In this document: piece after piece, positions 14,614 to 25,433 of the stretch
How positions within the stretch are numbered: the first letter of the stretch is position 1
Layout of the letters: the number at the start of each line of letters is the position of its first letter
Assembly: GCA_036004405.1 (NCBI GenBank)
Contig: DASYRM010000159.1
Coordinates: forward strand, 16,972-80,971
Direction of reading: 5' to 3'
Source of the DNA: DASYRM01 sp036004405
Lineage (GTDB): Bacteria; Acidobacteriota; Vicinamibacteria; Vicinamibacterales; UBA2999
DNA length: 64,000 nucleotides
The notes under the pieces: generated by a model
Told to the model about the DNA's origin: nothing
The model's database searches: none
The model's input: the letters and a program-made list of their open reading frames with translations, nothing else
Made by a program: the position numbers and the translations under genes

Positions 14614-14648
14614 GTGGCCCGCTATGCGAGTCACAAGGAGAACAAGAC

Positions 14649-15977
14649 TTGCGCAACGAGCCGCATAGCGGTCCAATCGACATCGCCCCCGCGAAGGGCA
14701 AGCTAGGCCTTCTCCTGGTAGGTCTCGGGGCGGTCAGCACCACCACCATTGCCGGCGTGATGGCCATCCGCAAGGGTCTGGCCGAGCCCATCGGCTCGCT
14801 CACGCAAATGGGCACGATTCGCCTTGGCAAGCGCACCGAAGGGCGCGCGCCGAAGATCAACGAGTTCGCGCCGCTGGCGGGCCTCGACGACATCGTGTTC
14901 GGCGGCTGGGACATCTTCGAAGAGGACTGCTATGCCGCCGCCCGCGTGGCCGGCGTGCTCGAGAGCTCGCAGCTCGATCAGGTGCGCTCGGAGCTCGAGG
15001 CCGTCAAGCCGATGCCGGCGGTGTTCGACCAGCGCTACGTGAAGCGGCTCGACGGCCCGAACGTCAAGAAGGGCAAGAACAAGCGGGACCTCGCCGAGCA
15101 GCTCATCGCCGACATCCGCACGTTCAAGACCAAGCACGGCTGCGACCGGCTGGTCATGCTGTGGGTGGGCAGCACCGAAGTCTTCATGAAAGAGGGCCCG
15201 GTCCATCAGACCATCGCCACCTTCGAGAAAGGCCTCGAGGACAGCGACGACTCGATTCCATCGAGCATGGTCTACGCCTACGCGGCGCTGCGCGAGGGCA
15301 TTCCCTTCGTCAACTGCGCGCCGAACTTGACGGCCGACGTCCCGGCGTTGCAGGAACTGGCGGCGCGCCACAAGTCGCCGCTCGCCGGCAACGACATGAA
15401 GACGGGGCAGACGCTGATCAAGACGATCATCGCGCCCGGTCTCAAGGCGCGGCTCCTCGGCGTCAGGGGCTGGTACTCGACCAACATTCTCGGCAACCGC
15501 GACGGCGAGGTGCTCGACGACCCGGAGTCGTTCAAGACCAAGGAAGAGAGCAAGAAGAGCGCGCTCGACTACATCTTCCAGCCGCACCTCTACCCCACGC
15601 TCTACGGCGACCTGACGCACGTCGTGCGCATCAACTACTACCCGCCGCGCGGCGACAACAAGGAAGGCTGGGACAACATCGACCTGATCGGGTGGCTCGG
15701 CTATCCGATGCAGCTCAAGATCAACTTCCTGTGCCGCGACTCGATCCTGGCGGCGCCGATCGTGCTCGACACCGCGCTCTTCATGGATCTGTCCAAGCGC
15801 GCCGGACTGTCGGGTATCCAGGAATGGCTGTCGTTCTACTTCAAGGCGCCGATGCATGCGCCGGCCGTGTACCCGGAGCACGACCTGTTCATCCAGCTGA
15901 TGAAGCTCAAGAACACGCTGCGCCACATGATGGGTGAAGAGCTCATCACGCATCTCGGTCGCGAGTATTACGATTAG
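14649..15977 (+). CDS. ino1: Inositol-3-phosphate synthase
   Basis: A 442-residue NAD-dependent enzyme converting glucose-6-phosphate to myo-inositol-3-phosphate, the first step to inositol lipids or inositol-derived solutes. The Rossmann nucleotide site is GLLLVGLGAVSTTTIAGVMA (residues 20-39). Family blocks include VFGGWDIFEEDCYAAA, VLWVGSTEVF-like LWVGSTEVF, PFVNCAPN, AGNDMKTGQTLIKT (active-site Lys region) and NILGNRDGEVL. TTG at 14649 is the start because AGGAGA stands 8 nt upstream. The small membrane-protein gene follows 3 bp downstream. Confidence 0.93.
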   Translation: MRNEPHSGPIDIAPAKGKLGLLLVGLGAVSTTTIAGVMAIRKGLAEPIGSLTQMGTIRLGKRTEGRAPKINEFAPLAGLDDIVFGGWDIFEEDCYAAARVAGVLESSQLDQVRSELEAVKPMPAVFDQRYVKRLDGPNVKKGKNKRDLAEQLIADIRTFKTKHGCDRLVMLWVGSTEVFMKEGPVHQTIATFEKGLEDSDDSIPSSMVYAYAALREGIPFVNCAPNLTADVPALQELAARHKSPLAGNDMKTGQTLIKTIIAPGLKARLLGVRGWYSTNILGNRDGEVLDDPESFKTKEESKKSALDYIFQPHLYPTLYGDLTHVVRINYYPPRGDNKEGWDNIDLIGWLGYPMQLKINFLCRDSILAAPIVLDTALFMDLSKRAGLSGIQEWLSFYFKAPMHAPAVYPEHDLFIQLMKLKNTLRHMMGEELITHLGREYYD

Positions 15978-15980
15978 CGC

Positions 15981-16472
15981 GTGATCCGCTCAGCAGCGCT
16001 CGGCGGCGTGTTCATCGGCGTGCTGTCGGCGCTGCCCTTCGTGAGCGCCGGCAACTGCTGTTGCTGCATGTGGATGCTGGCTGGCGGCGCGCTTGCGGCC
16101 TACCTGGACGTCCAGCAGAAAAACCGTTCGCTCACCGCTGGCGAGGGTGCGGGCGTTGGCGCGCTGTCGGGCGTGATCGGCGCCTTCGTGTGGATCCCGA
16201 TTGCCGTGATGATTGCGCTCCTGCTCGGCCCGCTGCAGCGCGCCTTCCTCGAAGAGTTCGCGCGCAACGCGCGCGACATGCCGCCCGAGGCCCGCGAGTT
16301 CCTCGAGAACTTCGGCGGCGGCACCGCCGTGGGTACCGTGTTCGGCTTCATGTTCCAGCTGTTCGCCGGCACGATCTTCGGGGCCATCGGCGGCGTGCTC
16401 AGCGCGGCGTACTTCAAGAAGGAAGTCCCCCCGGCGATGGGCGGCGACTGGATTCCGCCGCTGCCGCAGTGA
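15981..16472 (+). CDS. Small polytopic membrane protein with Cys cluster
   Basis: A 163-residue protein starting at GTG 15981, three bases after ino1, so probably co-transcribed. Three or four hydrophobic helices are seen: about 2-22, 28-45 containing NCCCCMWMLAGG, 56-82, and 112-142 (TVFGFMFQLFAGTIFGAIGGVL). An amphipathic acidic segment (FLEEFARNARDMPPEAREFLENF) lies before the last hydrophobic hairpin. The four consecutive cysteines are striking. Function unknown; linkage to inositol metabolism is only positional. Confidence 0.7.
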   Translation: MIRSAALGGVFIGVLSALPFVSAGNCCCCMWMLAGGALAAYLDVQQKNRSLTAGEGAGVGALSGVIGAFVWIPIAVMIALLLGPLQRAFLEEFARNARDMPPEAREFLENFGGGTAVGTVFGFMFQLFAGTIFGAIGGVLSAAYFKKEVPPAMGGDWIPPLPQ

Positions 16473-16515
16473 GCCTGGAGGCAGAGTAGGGCGTCCACGG
16501 TATCCTTTTCGGCGC

Positions 16516-18483
<1,968 letters not shown>

Positions 18484-18487
18484 GAAC

Positions 18488-18540
18488 GGGCCGCCTGAAG
18501 GCGGCCCCTACGACGGGCCGCCTGAAGGCGGCCCCTACGA
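18488..18540. repeat. Tandem pair of family A hairpins
   Basis: Two identical GGGCCGCC-TGAA-GGCGGCCC hairpins (18488-18507 and 18515-18534), 27 bp apart, each followed by CCTACGA. They fill the acs to ABC-ATPase gap. Confidence 0.85.
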
Positions 18541-18588
18541 CGGCCTGCCCGGGGAACTGGCCCGGCGTGGCCGACGTAAGGAAATCCG

Positions 18589-19275
18589 ATGGCCCTGATC
18601 GAAACACGCGACTTGTGGAAGACCTATGTGATGGGGGAGGAGGAAATCCACGCCCTGCGCGGGGTCTCCATCCAGATCGAACGCGGCGAATACGTGGCGA
18701 TCATGGGACCATCGGGGTCCGGCAAGTCCACGCTGATGAACCTGATCGGCTGCCTCGACACCCCGTCGAAGGGCAGCTACCTGCTGAACGGCAAGCAGGT
18801 CAGCGAGATGAACGACAACGAGCTCGCCCGCATCCGCAACCAGGAGATCGGGTTCGTCTTCCAGACCTTCAACCTGCTGCCGCGAGCGTCGGCGCTGCAG
18901 AACGTGGAGCTGCCGCTCGTGTACGCAGGTATCCCGGCCAGGGACCGTATCAAGCTGGCCAAGAACGCGATCGACCGGGTGGAGCTGACGTCGCGCATGA
19001 CCCATAAGCCCAACGAGCTGTCGGGCGGACAGCGCCAGCGCGTGGCCATCGCGCGGGCGCTCGTCAACAATCCGTCGATCCTGCTTGCGGATGAGCCGAC
19101 CGGGAACCTCGACTCGAAAACCGGCGCCGAAATCATGGCTCTGTTTGCCAAGCTGCACGAAAGCGGGAATACGATCGTGCTCGTGACGCACGAGGCCGAC
19201 ATCGCGGCCTTCGCGCATCGCACTATCTCGGTGCGGGACGGGCAGGTCGAGAAGGACGTTCGCAGAGCCGCCTGA
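18589..19275 (+). CDS. ABC transporter ATPase, LolD/MacB-like
   Basis: A 228-residue ATP-binding subunit. Walker A GPSGSGKSTLMNLIG (residues 43-57), Q-loop FVFQTFNLLPRASALQNVELPL typical of the MacB/LolD/FtsE branch, signature LSGGQRQRVAIARAL, Walker B ILLADEPTGNLD, and the switch His in VTHEAD. AAGGAA lies about 7 nt before the ATG. No permease gene is adjacent, so its MacB/LolC-type partner must be encoded elsewhere. Likely role: lipoprotein release or peptide/macrolide export. Confidence 0.88.
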   Translation: MALIETRDLWKTYVMGEEEIHALRGVSIQIERGEYVAIMGPSGSGKSTLMNLIGCLDTPSKGSYLLNGKQVSEMNDNELARIRNQEIGFVFQTFNLLPRASALQNVELPLVYAGIPARDRIKLAKNAIDRVELTSRMTHKPNELSGGQRQRVAIARALVNNPSILLADEPTGNLDSKTGAEIMALFAKLHESGNTIVLVTHEADIAAFAHRTISVRDGQVEKDVRRAA

Positions 19276-19330
19276 TCCGCGCCCCGCCAGTGCTTGATGG
19301 CCCGGCCTGCCGGCGGGCGGCGAGGCGTTC

Positions 19331-20665
19331 GTGACGACAGAACAGATCGACCCGGACTCCGGGCCGGCGCGTCTCTATCGCGACCTGCTCGACGCGTGGA
19401 ACCGGCGCGATGCCGCTGGCATGGCCACGCTCTTCACCCATGACGGCAGCCTGGTCGGGTTCGACGGCAGCCAGATCGACGGCGGCCCGCAGGCCGTCGC
19501 GGCGCACCTGACGCCGATCTTTGCCAGCCACGCCACGCCCGCCTACGTCGGCAAGGTGCGCGAGGTCCGCGAGCTGGCGCCGAAGGTGACGCTCGTCCGC
19601 GCGGTGACCGGTATGGTCCCCGAGGGTCGCCGCGAGCTGAACGCGGCCCTCAACACGATTCACACGCTGGTGGCCGTGGAAGGCGGCGGCACCTGGCGCG
19701 CCGCGATGTTCCAGAGCACGCCGGCGGCGTTTCACGGCCGGCCCGACCTGTCGCGCGCGCTGACCGATGAACTGCGCGCGCTGCTGTCGGCGCCTGCGGC
19801 GGCGGGGACCGCGGGTCCCGAGGCATCCCTGAGCGGCGTGGGCAACACCGCCCGATGGATTGCCGCCAGCCGCGCCAAGGAGAGCGAGCTGGCGCTGCCG
19901 CTCTTCAGCGACCCGTTCGCGCGCGAGCTCTCGGGCGAATCCGGCTTCGAGCTGCAGCGCCACATGCGCGCCGTGATGGGCGCGCAGGGTGACGGCCCGG
20001 ATCTCTATCTGTCGATCCGCACGAAGTTCCTCGACGATGCGCTGCTCGACGCCGTGCGGTCGCGCCGCCTCCATCAGGTCGTGATCCTCGCCGCGGGCAT
20101 GGACACGCGCGCGTTCCGCATTCCGTGGCCGTCGGACGTGAAGATGTTCGAGGTCGATCGCGACGAGATCTTCGATCACAAGGAGGCCGTGCTCGGCCGC
20201 GCCGGCGCATCGCCCTCGTGCGTCCGTCACATCGTGCGCGCCGATCTCGCGCGGCCGTGGACCGCGGCGCTGGTGGCGGCGGGCTTCGTGAAGTCGAAGC
20301 CCACGGCCTTTCTCGTCGAGGGGCTGCTGATGTATCTCGAAGAGCACGAGGCGCTGCCGCTGCTGAACGCGATTGGCGAAATCGCGGCCCCGGGCAGCTG
20401 GATGGCGGCCGACGTCGTGAATCCCCAAGTGCTGACCTCGCCGTACATGGAGCGCTACATGGCCGCGCTGCGGGAGGCCGGCAGTCCGTGGAAGTTCGGC
20501 ATCGAGGATCCCGAGTCGTTCTTCCGGCAGCGCGGCTGGGCGCCGACGGTCGTGCAGCCCGGCGATCCCGAAGCCAGCTACGGCCGCTGGCCGTTTCCCA
20601 CCGCGCCGCGCGCTGTTCCGGGTCTGCCGCGCACGTTCTTCGTGACGGCGGGGAAAACGTCGTGA
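19331..20665 (+). CDS. SnoaL-like domain fused to PPM-type SAM methyltransferase
   Basis: A 444-residue fusion. Residues 1-135 are a SnoaL/SgcJ-type NTF2-like domain (LYRDLLDAWNRRDAAGMATLFTHDG, then NTIHTLVAVEGGGTWRAAMFQSTPA). Residues 165-440 are a leucine carboxyl methyltransferase-like enzyme of the TIGR00027/Ppm group (GVGNTARWIAASRAKESELALP, LFSDPFARELSG, VILAAGMDTRAFRIPWP, FEVDRDEIFDHK, FLVEGLLMYLEE). GTG 19331 is the start. It overlaps the AAA-like gene by GTGA. The NTF2 domain may bind the methyl acceptor; both domains look intact. Confidence 0.82.
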   Translation: MTTEQIDPDSGPARLYRDLLDAWNRRDAAGMATLFTHDGSLVGFDGSQIDGGPQAVAAHLTPIFASHATPAYVGKVREVRELAPKVTLVRAVTGMVPEGRRELNAALNTIHTLVAVEGGGTWRAAMFQSTPAAFHGRPDLSRALTDELRALLSAPAAAGTAGPEASLSGVGNTARWIAASRAKESELALPLFSDPFARELSGESGFELQRHMRAVMGAQGDGPDLYLSIRTKFLDDALLDAVRSRRLHQVVILAAGMDTRAFRIPWPSDVKMFEVDRDEIFDHKEAVLGRAGASPSCVRHIVRADLARPWTAALVAAGFVKSKPTAFLVEGLLMYLEEHEALPLLNAIGEIAAPGSWMAADVVNPQVLTSPYMERYMAALREAGSPWKFGIEDPESFFRQRGWAPTVVQPGDPEASYGRWPFPTAPRAVPGLPRTFFVTAGKTS

Positions 20666-21120
20666 GGGACCAGAGCACGGCGTTGAAGGCGGTCGCGTCC
20701 GAGGCGCGCGCCGGCACGCGAGGGGCGGTGCTCCTGGCGGGTGCCGCCGGGACCGCGGCGGCGAACGCCGCCGATACGGTGGCCGCCGAGCTCCGGACCA
20801 CGGTCTTCCACGTCGATCTTGCCGCGGTCGTCAGCACGTACATCGGCGAGGCTGAAAAGAACATCGACGCGCTGTTTGCCGATGCCGAGCGCGCCGGCGC
20901 GGTGCTGCTGATCGACGAGGCCGATGCGCTCTTCGGCAAGCGGTCGGACGTGAAGGATGCGCACGACCGCTACGCGAACGTCGACTTGAGCGCCATCCTG
21001 GCGCGGATCGAGGCGTACCAGGGTGTGGCGCTGCTTGCGACCACCCTCGGGACCAACATCGACCCGGCGTTCAGTCGGCGGCTCCGCCGCGTCATCGACT
21101 ACCAGCCGCGAAAGGCCTGA
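20662..21120 (+). CDS. Degenerate AAA-type ATPase fragment (pseudo-ATPase)
   Basis: A 152-residue protein whose GTG overlaps the stop of the methyltransferase gene. It aligns by eye with the central AAA core of eCIS/Afp15-like ATPases: YIGEAEKNIDALFADAE, Walker B AVLLIDEADALFGKRSDVKDAHDRYAN, sensor and arginine-finger region TTLGTNIDPAFSRRLRRVIDYQP. The P-loop position reads LLAGAAGTAAANAAD instead of GPPGTGKT, so nucleotide binding is probably lost, and the C-terminal lid is missing. It could be a remnant or a regulatory subunit of the coupled methyltransferase. No other injection-system genes are present. Confidence 0.65.
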   Translation: MRDQSTALKAVASEARAGTRGAVLLAGAAGTAAANAADTVAAELRTTVFHVDLAAVVSTYIGEAEKNIDALFADAERAGAVLLIDEADALFGKRSDVKDAHDRYANVDLSAILARIEAYQGVALLATTLGTNIDPAFSRRLRRVIDYQPRKA

Positions 21121-21163
21121 GCCGCGCGCCTGCGCTACGATCTCCGGCCGAGGAGACACGCGC

Positions 21164-22090
21164 ATGCGGAGACTGGGTCTTGTAGTGGCGGTGACGGCGG
21201 CCGTGGCCGCCGCTGGGCTGGCGGCGCAGGCGCCGCGCGGCGGCGCGCCCTCGTGCGAACGGCGCTGCCTGTTGCAGGTGATGTTCGAGTACACCGAAGC
21301 CATCACCGACAACGACCTCTCGAAGGTTCCACTCGCGCCGAAGGTGCGCGCGACCAGCAACGGCACCGAGACGCCGCTCGGCAAAGGCGACATCTGGGGG
21401 CCGTCCAGGCGGCTGCCGTACCGGCAGGTGTTCGTCGATCCGGTGACCGGCGCCGCTCTCTTCTACGGCGTCGTCACCATGTCCACGCGGCCGCCGCAGC
21501 CCGGTGCGCCCGCGCTGGAGCCCCCGCGCTGGTGGTACTACGTGGCGAGGCTGAAGGTCGACGCGCGGCGGATCACCGAGGTCGAGGAGATCGCCTACGA
21601 GCCGCCGCCCAACGGCTTCGGGGCCACGCCGTCGTCGATGACGCTGCCCGACCGCATCTTCGACACCGTGCTGGTCGAGAGCGAGCGGTCCACGCGCGAG
21701 CAGCTGTTCGACATCGCCAACAAGTACTTCGACGCCGTCTCGCACCGCATCGACTACCGCCAGGTGCCGTGGCATCCCGAGTGCCAGCGCATCGAGCTGG
21801 GCGTCTTCACGGTGAACGCACCGCGCACGGCGGGCAGCTGCGGCGGCGAGTTCCAGATCCGCTCCGTGTGGTGGAACGTCGAGAACCGCCGGTTCTACCT
21901 CGCCGACGTCGAGCACGGCGTCGTGATCGCGGCCGGCAATTTCATGGCGCCGAAGGAGTTCCCCAACAACAACCCGTCGGTCGTGATGGAAGCGTTCAAG
22001 GTGCAGGACGGAATGATCCGTCACATTCATGCGTTCTTCCGCGGCAATGGGCAGCCGAAATCCGGATGGGGGACGGGCCCCGGTCCGTAG
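21164..22090 (+). CDS. Secreted protein of unknown function (NTF2-like/DUF8021-like)
   Basis: A 308-residue exported protein with signal peptide GLVVAVTAAVAAAGLAAQA. The mature part seems to have two related alpha+beta units, each starting with a helix like QVMFEYTEAITDNDLSKVP or FDIANKYFDAVSHRIDYRQVP and ending in a strand plus HIHAFFR. This suggests two NTF2/SnoaL-like repeats. Four cysteines (Cys30, 34, and two near SCGG/ECQR) may form disulfides. ATG 21164 is supported by GAGGAG 9 nt upstream. The longer frame from 21023 runs through the previous gene and is rejected. Confidence 0.68.
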   Translation: MRRLGLVVAVTAAVAAAGLAAQAPRGGAPSCERRCLLQVMFEYTEAITDNDLSKVPLAPKVRATSNGTETPLGKGDIWGPSRRLPYRQVFVDPVTGAALFYGVVTMSTRPPQPGAPALEPPRWWYYVARLKVDARRITEVEEIAYEPPPNGFGATPSSMTLPDRIFDTVLVESERSTREQLFDIANKYFDAVSHRIDYRQVPWHPECQRIELGVFTVNAPRTAGSCGGEFQIRSVWWNVENRRFYLADVEHGVVIAAGNFMAPKEFPNNNPSVVMEAFKVQDGMIRHIHAFFRGNGQPKSGWGTGPGP

Positions 22091-22111
22091 CCGCGCATTT
22101 TGTCCGCAAAG

Positions 22112-22124
22112 GTCGAGCCTCGAC
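22112..22124. promoter_or_regulatory. 13-bp palindrome upstream of the TonB-dependent receptor
   Basis: GTCGAG-C-CTCGAC, perfect, 74 bp before the receptor ATG. It is a plausible operator, but no matching regulator is encoded nearby and promoter boxes are unclear. Confidence 0.35.
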
Positions 22125-22197
22125 ATGCCGGGCCGTGATAGCCTCCCGCACTTCAGCGGTTTTTCGACAAGCGAAAGATCAAAGGGAGGGTCTACTC

Positions 22198-25100
22198 ATG
22201 CTCCGAATCGGGAAGGCGTCGCTCGCGCTGGCCGGTCTCCTGCTGCTGCCGGCGGCCGCGTTTGCTCAAGCCACGATTGCCGGCGTCGTTCGCGACGCCT
22301 CTGCCGCCGTACTTCCGGGCGTCACCGTCGAGGCGTCGAGCGCTGCGCTCATCGAGAAGGCCCGCAACGTCATCACCGATGGGACCGGGCAGTATCGCGT
22401 CACGGATCTTCCGCCCGGAACCTACGCTCTGACCTTTTCCCTGCAAGGATTCTCGACCGTCAAGCGTGACGGGGTGGTCGTGTCGGGGTCCGGCGTCATC
22501 ACGGTCAACGCCGATCTACGGGTCGGCGAGCTTACCGAGACGGTCACGGTCACCGGCGAGTCGCCCATCGTCGACACGCAATCGGTGCGGCGTGAGGTCG
22601 TTCTCAACAACGAGACGCTCAGCACGCTGCCGGCCACGCGCGGCTACGGTTCGGCGCTGGCGACCGTTCCGGCACTCAACATCGGCGGCGTGGCCGGAGC
22701 CGGCGCCACGACCGCGCCGACGACACCGCAAATGATGTTCTTCACCGCACACGGCGGCGCCAGCGGCGAAGGGCGTGTGATGACCAACGGCCTGACCGTC
22801 GCCGCTCCTTTCGGCGGCGGTGGCGTGTCCGATGTGACCTACGACACCGCCAACGCCGCGGAAATGCAGGTGCTGATTTCCGGCGGCCTGGGAGAAGCCG
22901 AAACCGGGGGCCCCAGCATCAACATCGTGCCGAAGTCCGGCGGCAACGCCTTCCAGGGGTCGGCGTTCTACAGCACGTCGGGCGACTGGGCGACGTCCAA
23001 CAACCTGGACGATCGGCTGCGCGGTTTCGGAATCACGAAGCCGCCGACGCTGCGGACGAACTGGGATGCGAGCGTCAGCCTTGGCGGTCCGATCAAGCGG
23101 GATCGGTTGTGGTTCTTTGCCAACGTCCGCGGCTGGGCCAACGCGTCGGTGGTGGACGGCATCAACGCCAACCGCTTTGCCGGCGATGCGTCGCACTGGG
23201 ACTACTCCGCCGATACGTCGATTGAAGCCCGCCAGGCCGAGGGCAGGAAGATCTACGCCGCTCGCCTCACCGCGCAAGTCACGCCGAAGAATCGCCTGAC
23301 CGTGTCGCATGACTATCAGCGCCGCTGCGGCGGATCGACCCTTCGCGAGGGAGGCGAGGGCTGCCGCCAGGCGGGCGGCGACTGGATTGCGTCGGGCCGC
23401 ACGTTCGGCGCCGACACCGTGTCGCCGGAAACCTTTCCCGGCTACCACGACTTTCCCTACAACACGACGCAGCTCACCTACTCGGCGCCGATCAGCAGCC
23501 GCCTGCTCATCGAGGCCGGCTACTCGCGATTCGCGTACGGATACGCGCGGTTCGGCATGGCGGCGCCGGACGGCTTGATGGATCTCATCCCCGTCACCGA
23601 ACAGAGCAGCATCTACGGGCGGACCAACTTCTCCTATCGCGGCGTGTTCGATCCGCTCGACTTCGGCTTCAACGACAACGACGCGCTGAACTCGAGCTGG
23701 CGTGCATCGACCTCCTACGTCACGGGCGCGCACAGCATCAAGGTCGGGTACAGCGGCACCTTCATCGAAGTGCACAACGGCCGCGTGCCCAACGAGACCC
23801 AGATGCGCTACACGTTCAATTCCAACGCACCGGTGAGCGCCGCCTGTCCCGCCGGCGGCTCGCCCCGCCTCTGCCCGGTATCGGTCTCGTATTTCCTCGC
23901 CCCCCGGTGGGACCAGCACGATCGAACCGAAACGGTCGGGCTGTACGCGCAGGACCAGTGGACGATCGGCCGCCTGACGCTTCAAGGTGGTATCCGCTAC
24001 GACCGTGCCTGGAGCTGGGCACCGGCCGAAGGAAACGGGACGACGGCCACGTCCCGCTTCAACCCGAATCCGATTTCGTTCGATCGAACGGTGAGCGTCC
24101 GTGGCTACAACGACATCACGCCGCGGTTCGGCGTGGCCTACGACCTGTTCGGCACCGGGAAGACGGCGCTCAAGATCAATGGCGGGAAGTACCTCGAGGC
24201 CGCGACCGGCGACGTCATCTACAGCTCGAACAATCCTGCGGTCCGCATCATCACCCGCATCGGGTCTGGACCGGCCGCCGCCCGCGGCTGGACCGACGGC
24301 AACAGAAACTTCGTGGTCGACTGTGACCTGCGCAGCACCGCGTTGCAGGACAATCTCGCCGCCGGCGGCGACCTGTGCGCGGCCGTGGGCGGCGCCGGGT
24401 TGAACTTCGGTAATGCGAATCCGAACACGACGACGATCAACCCGGACATTCTCGGCGGCTGGGGCGTGCGTCCCTACGACTGGCAGTTCGGCGCCTCGAT
24501 CCAGCACGAGCTGCTGCCGCGGCTGTCGGTCGAAGCTGCGTACAACCGCCGGTGGTGGGGCAACTTCTTCGTGACCGACAACGTGCTGACCACCGCCGCG
24601 GACTACGAGCGGTATTCGCTGCCGATTCCGCAGCACGAGAATCTGCCCGGCGCGGGCGAGCTGGCGCCGTTCGTCGCCATCACGGCGGCCGCCAACGCCC
24701 GAGGCGCGCAGAACTACATGACCAGCGAAAAGGACTACGGCGGTGCGCGCACGGCGTATTGGCACGGCGCCGATTTCACCGCCACCGCGCGACTGTCGTT
24801 TGGACTGAACCTGCAGGGAGGTACCAGCACCGGTCGTGCGGTGCGCGACAACTGCTTCGTCACCGGCGCGCTGCCCGAGCTCCTGGGCACCGCCCGCGCG
24901 GATTCATGCGCCGTGACGGAGAAATGGTCCACCTCGTTCAGGGGGCTGGCGTCGTACACCGTTCCGAAGATCGACGTGCTGGTGAGTGCCAGCATGCGTT
25001 CGCTCGAAACGACACCGGGTGGTGGTGTGGCGACGAACGGTCTCTCCCTGGCGGCCAACTACGTCGTGCCGAACACCTGCACGGCCACCAGCGCGGCCGG

Positions 25101-25422
25101 CTGCTATTCCATCCAGCAGGCGCTCGGCCGCCTGCCGGCCAACGCGCTGCCGACGGGCACGACGACCGTCAACCTGCTGAGGCCGGGCGAGCTCTATACG
25201 TTGCAGCGTACGACCCTGGTCGACATGCGCTTCGCCAAGATCCTGCGCTTCGGGGCCCGGCGCACCGATGTGGGCATCGATCTCTACAACCTGTTCAACT
25301 CGAATGTGGCGACGGCGTATCAGCAGACGTACGAGCAGGTGACCAGTGGTGCGGCGTGGCTGAGACCCACCGCGATCGCCGCGCCGCGGCTGGCGCGAGT
25401 GCACGTCACGTTGACGTTCTGA
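22198..25422 (+). CDS. Oar-like TonB-dependent receptor
   Basis: A 1074-residue outer-membrane protein. Signal peptide (residues 1-22, ending AAAFAQA); carboxypeptidase-regulatory-like beta-sandwich (about 23-110, TIAGVVRDASAAVLPGVTVEASS...TYALTFSLQGFSTVKRDG); plug (about 115-260, VTVTGESPIVDTQSVRREVVLNNE...); and a long beta-barrel ending in VHVTLTF with C-terminal Phe, the Bam recognition residue. This architecture is the hallmark of expanded acidobacterial Oar/SusC-like receptors taking up large or oligomeric substrates. ATG 22198 follows GGGAGGG. No SusD-like partner is adjacent. Confidence 0.9.
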   Translation: MLRIGKASLALAGLLLLPAAAFAQATIAGVVRDASAAVLPGVTVEASSAALIEKARNVITDGTGQYRVTDLPPGTYALTFSLQGFSTVKRDGVVVSGSGVITVNADLRVGELTETVTVTGESPIVDTQSVRREVVLNNETLSTLPATRGYGSALATVPALNIGGVAGAGATTAPTTPQMMFFTAHGGASGEGRVMTNGLTVAAPFGGGGVSDVTYDTANAAEMQVLISGGLGEAETGGPSINIVPKSGGNAFQGSAFYSTSGDWATSNNLDDRLRGFGITKPPTLRTNWDASVSLGGPIKRDRLWFFANVRGWANASVVDGINANRFAGDASHWDYSADTSIEARQAEGRKIYAARLTAQVTPKNRLTVSHDYQRRCGGSTLREGGEGCRQAGGDWIASGRTFGADTVSPETFPGYHDFPYNTTQLTYSAPISSRLLIEAGYSRFAYGYARFGMAAPDGLMDLIPVTEQSSIYGRTNFSYRGVFDPLDFGFNDNDALNSSWRASTSYVTGAHSIKVGYSGTFIEVHNGRVPNETQMRYTFNSNAPVSAACPAGGSPRLCPVSVSYFLAPRWDQHDRTETVGLYAQDQWTIGRLTLQGGIRYDRAWSWAPAEGNGTTATSRFNPNPISFDRTVSVRGYNDITPRFGVAYDLFGTGKTALKINGGKYLEAATGDVIYSSNNPAVRIITRIGSGPAAARGWTDGNRNFVVDCDLRSTALQDNLAAGGDLCAAVGGAGLNFGNANPNTTTINPDILGGWGVRPYDWQFGASIQHELLPRLSVEAAYNRRWWGNFFVTDNVLTTAADYERYSLPIPQHENLPGAGELAPFVAITAAANARGAQNYMTSEKDYGGARTAYWHGADFTATARLSFGLNLQGGTSTGRAVRDNCFVTGALPELLGTARADSCAVTEKWSTSFRGLASYTVPKIDVLVSASMRSLETTPGGGVATNGLSLAANYVVPNTCTATSAAGCYSIQQALGRLPANALPTGTTTVNLLRPGELYTLQRTTLVDMRFAKILRFGARRTDVGIDLYNLFNSNVATAYQQTYEQVTSGAAWLRPTAIAAPRLARVHVTLTF

Positions 25423-25433
25423 TCGAGGTGCGC

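Noticed and set aside
20662..21120. An extracellular contractile injection system locus
   Set aside because: Only a degenerate Afp15-like ATPase stump is present; no sheath, tube or baseplate genes occur nearby.
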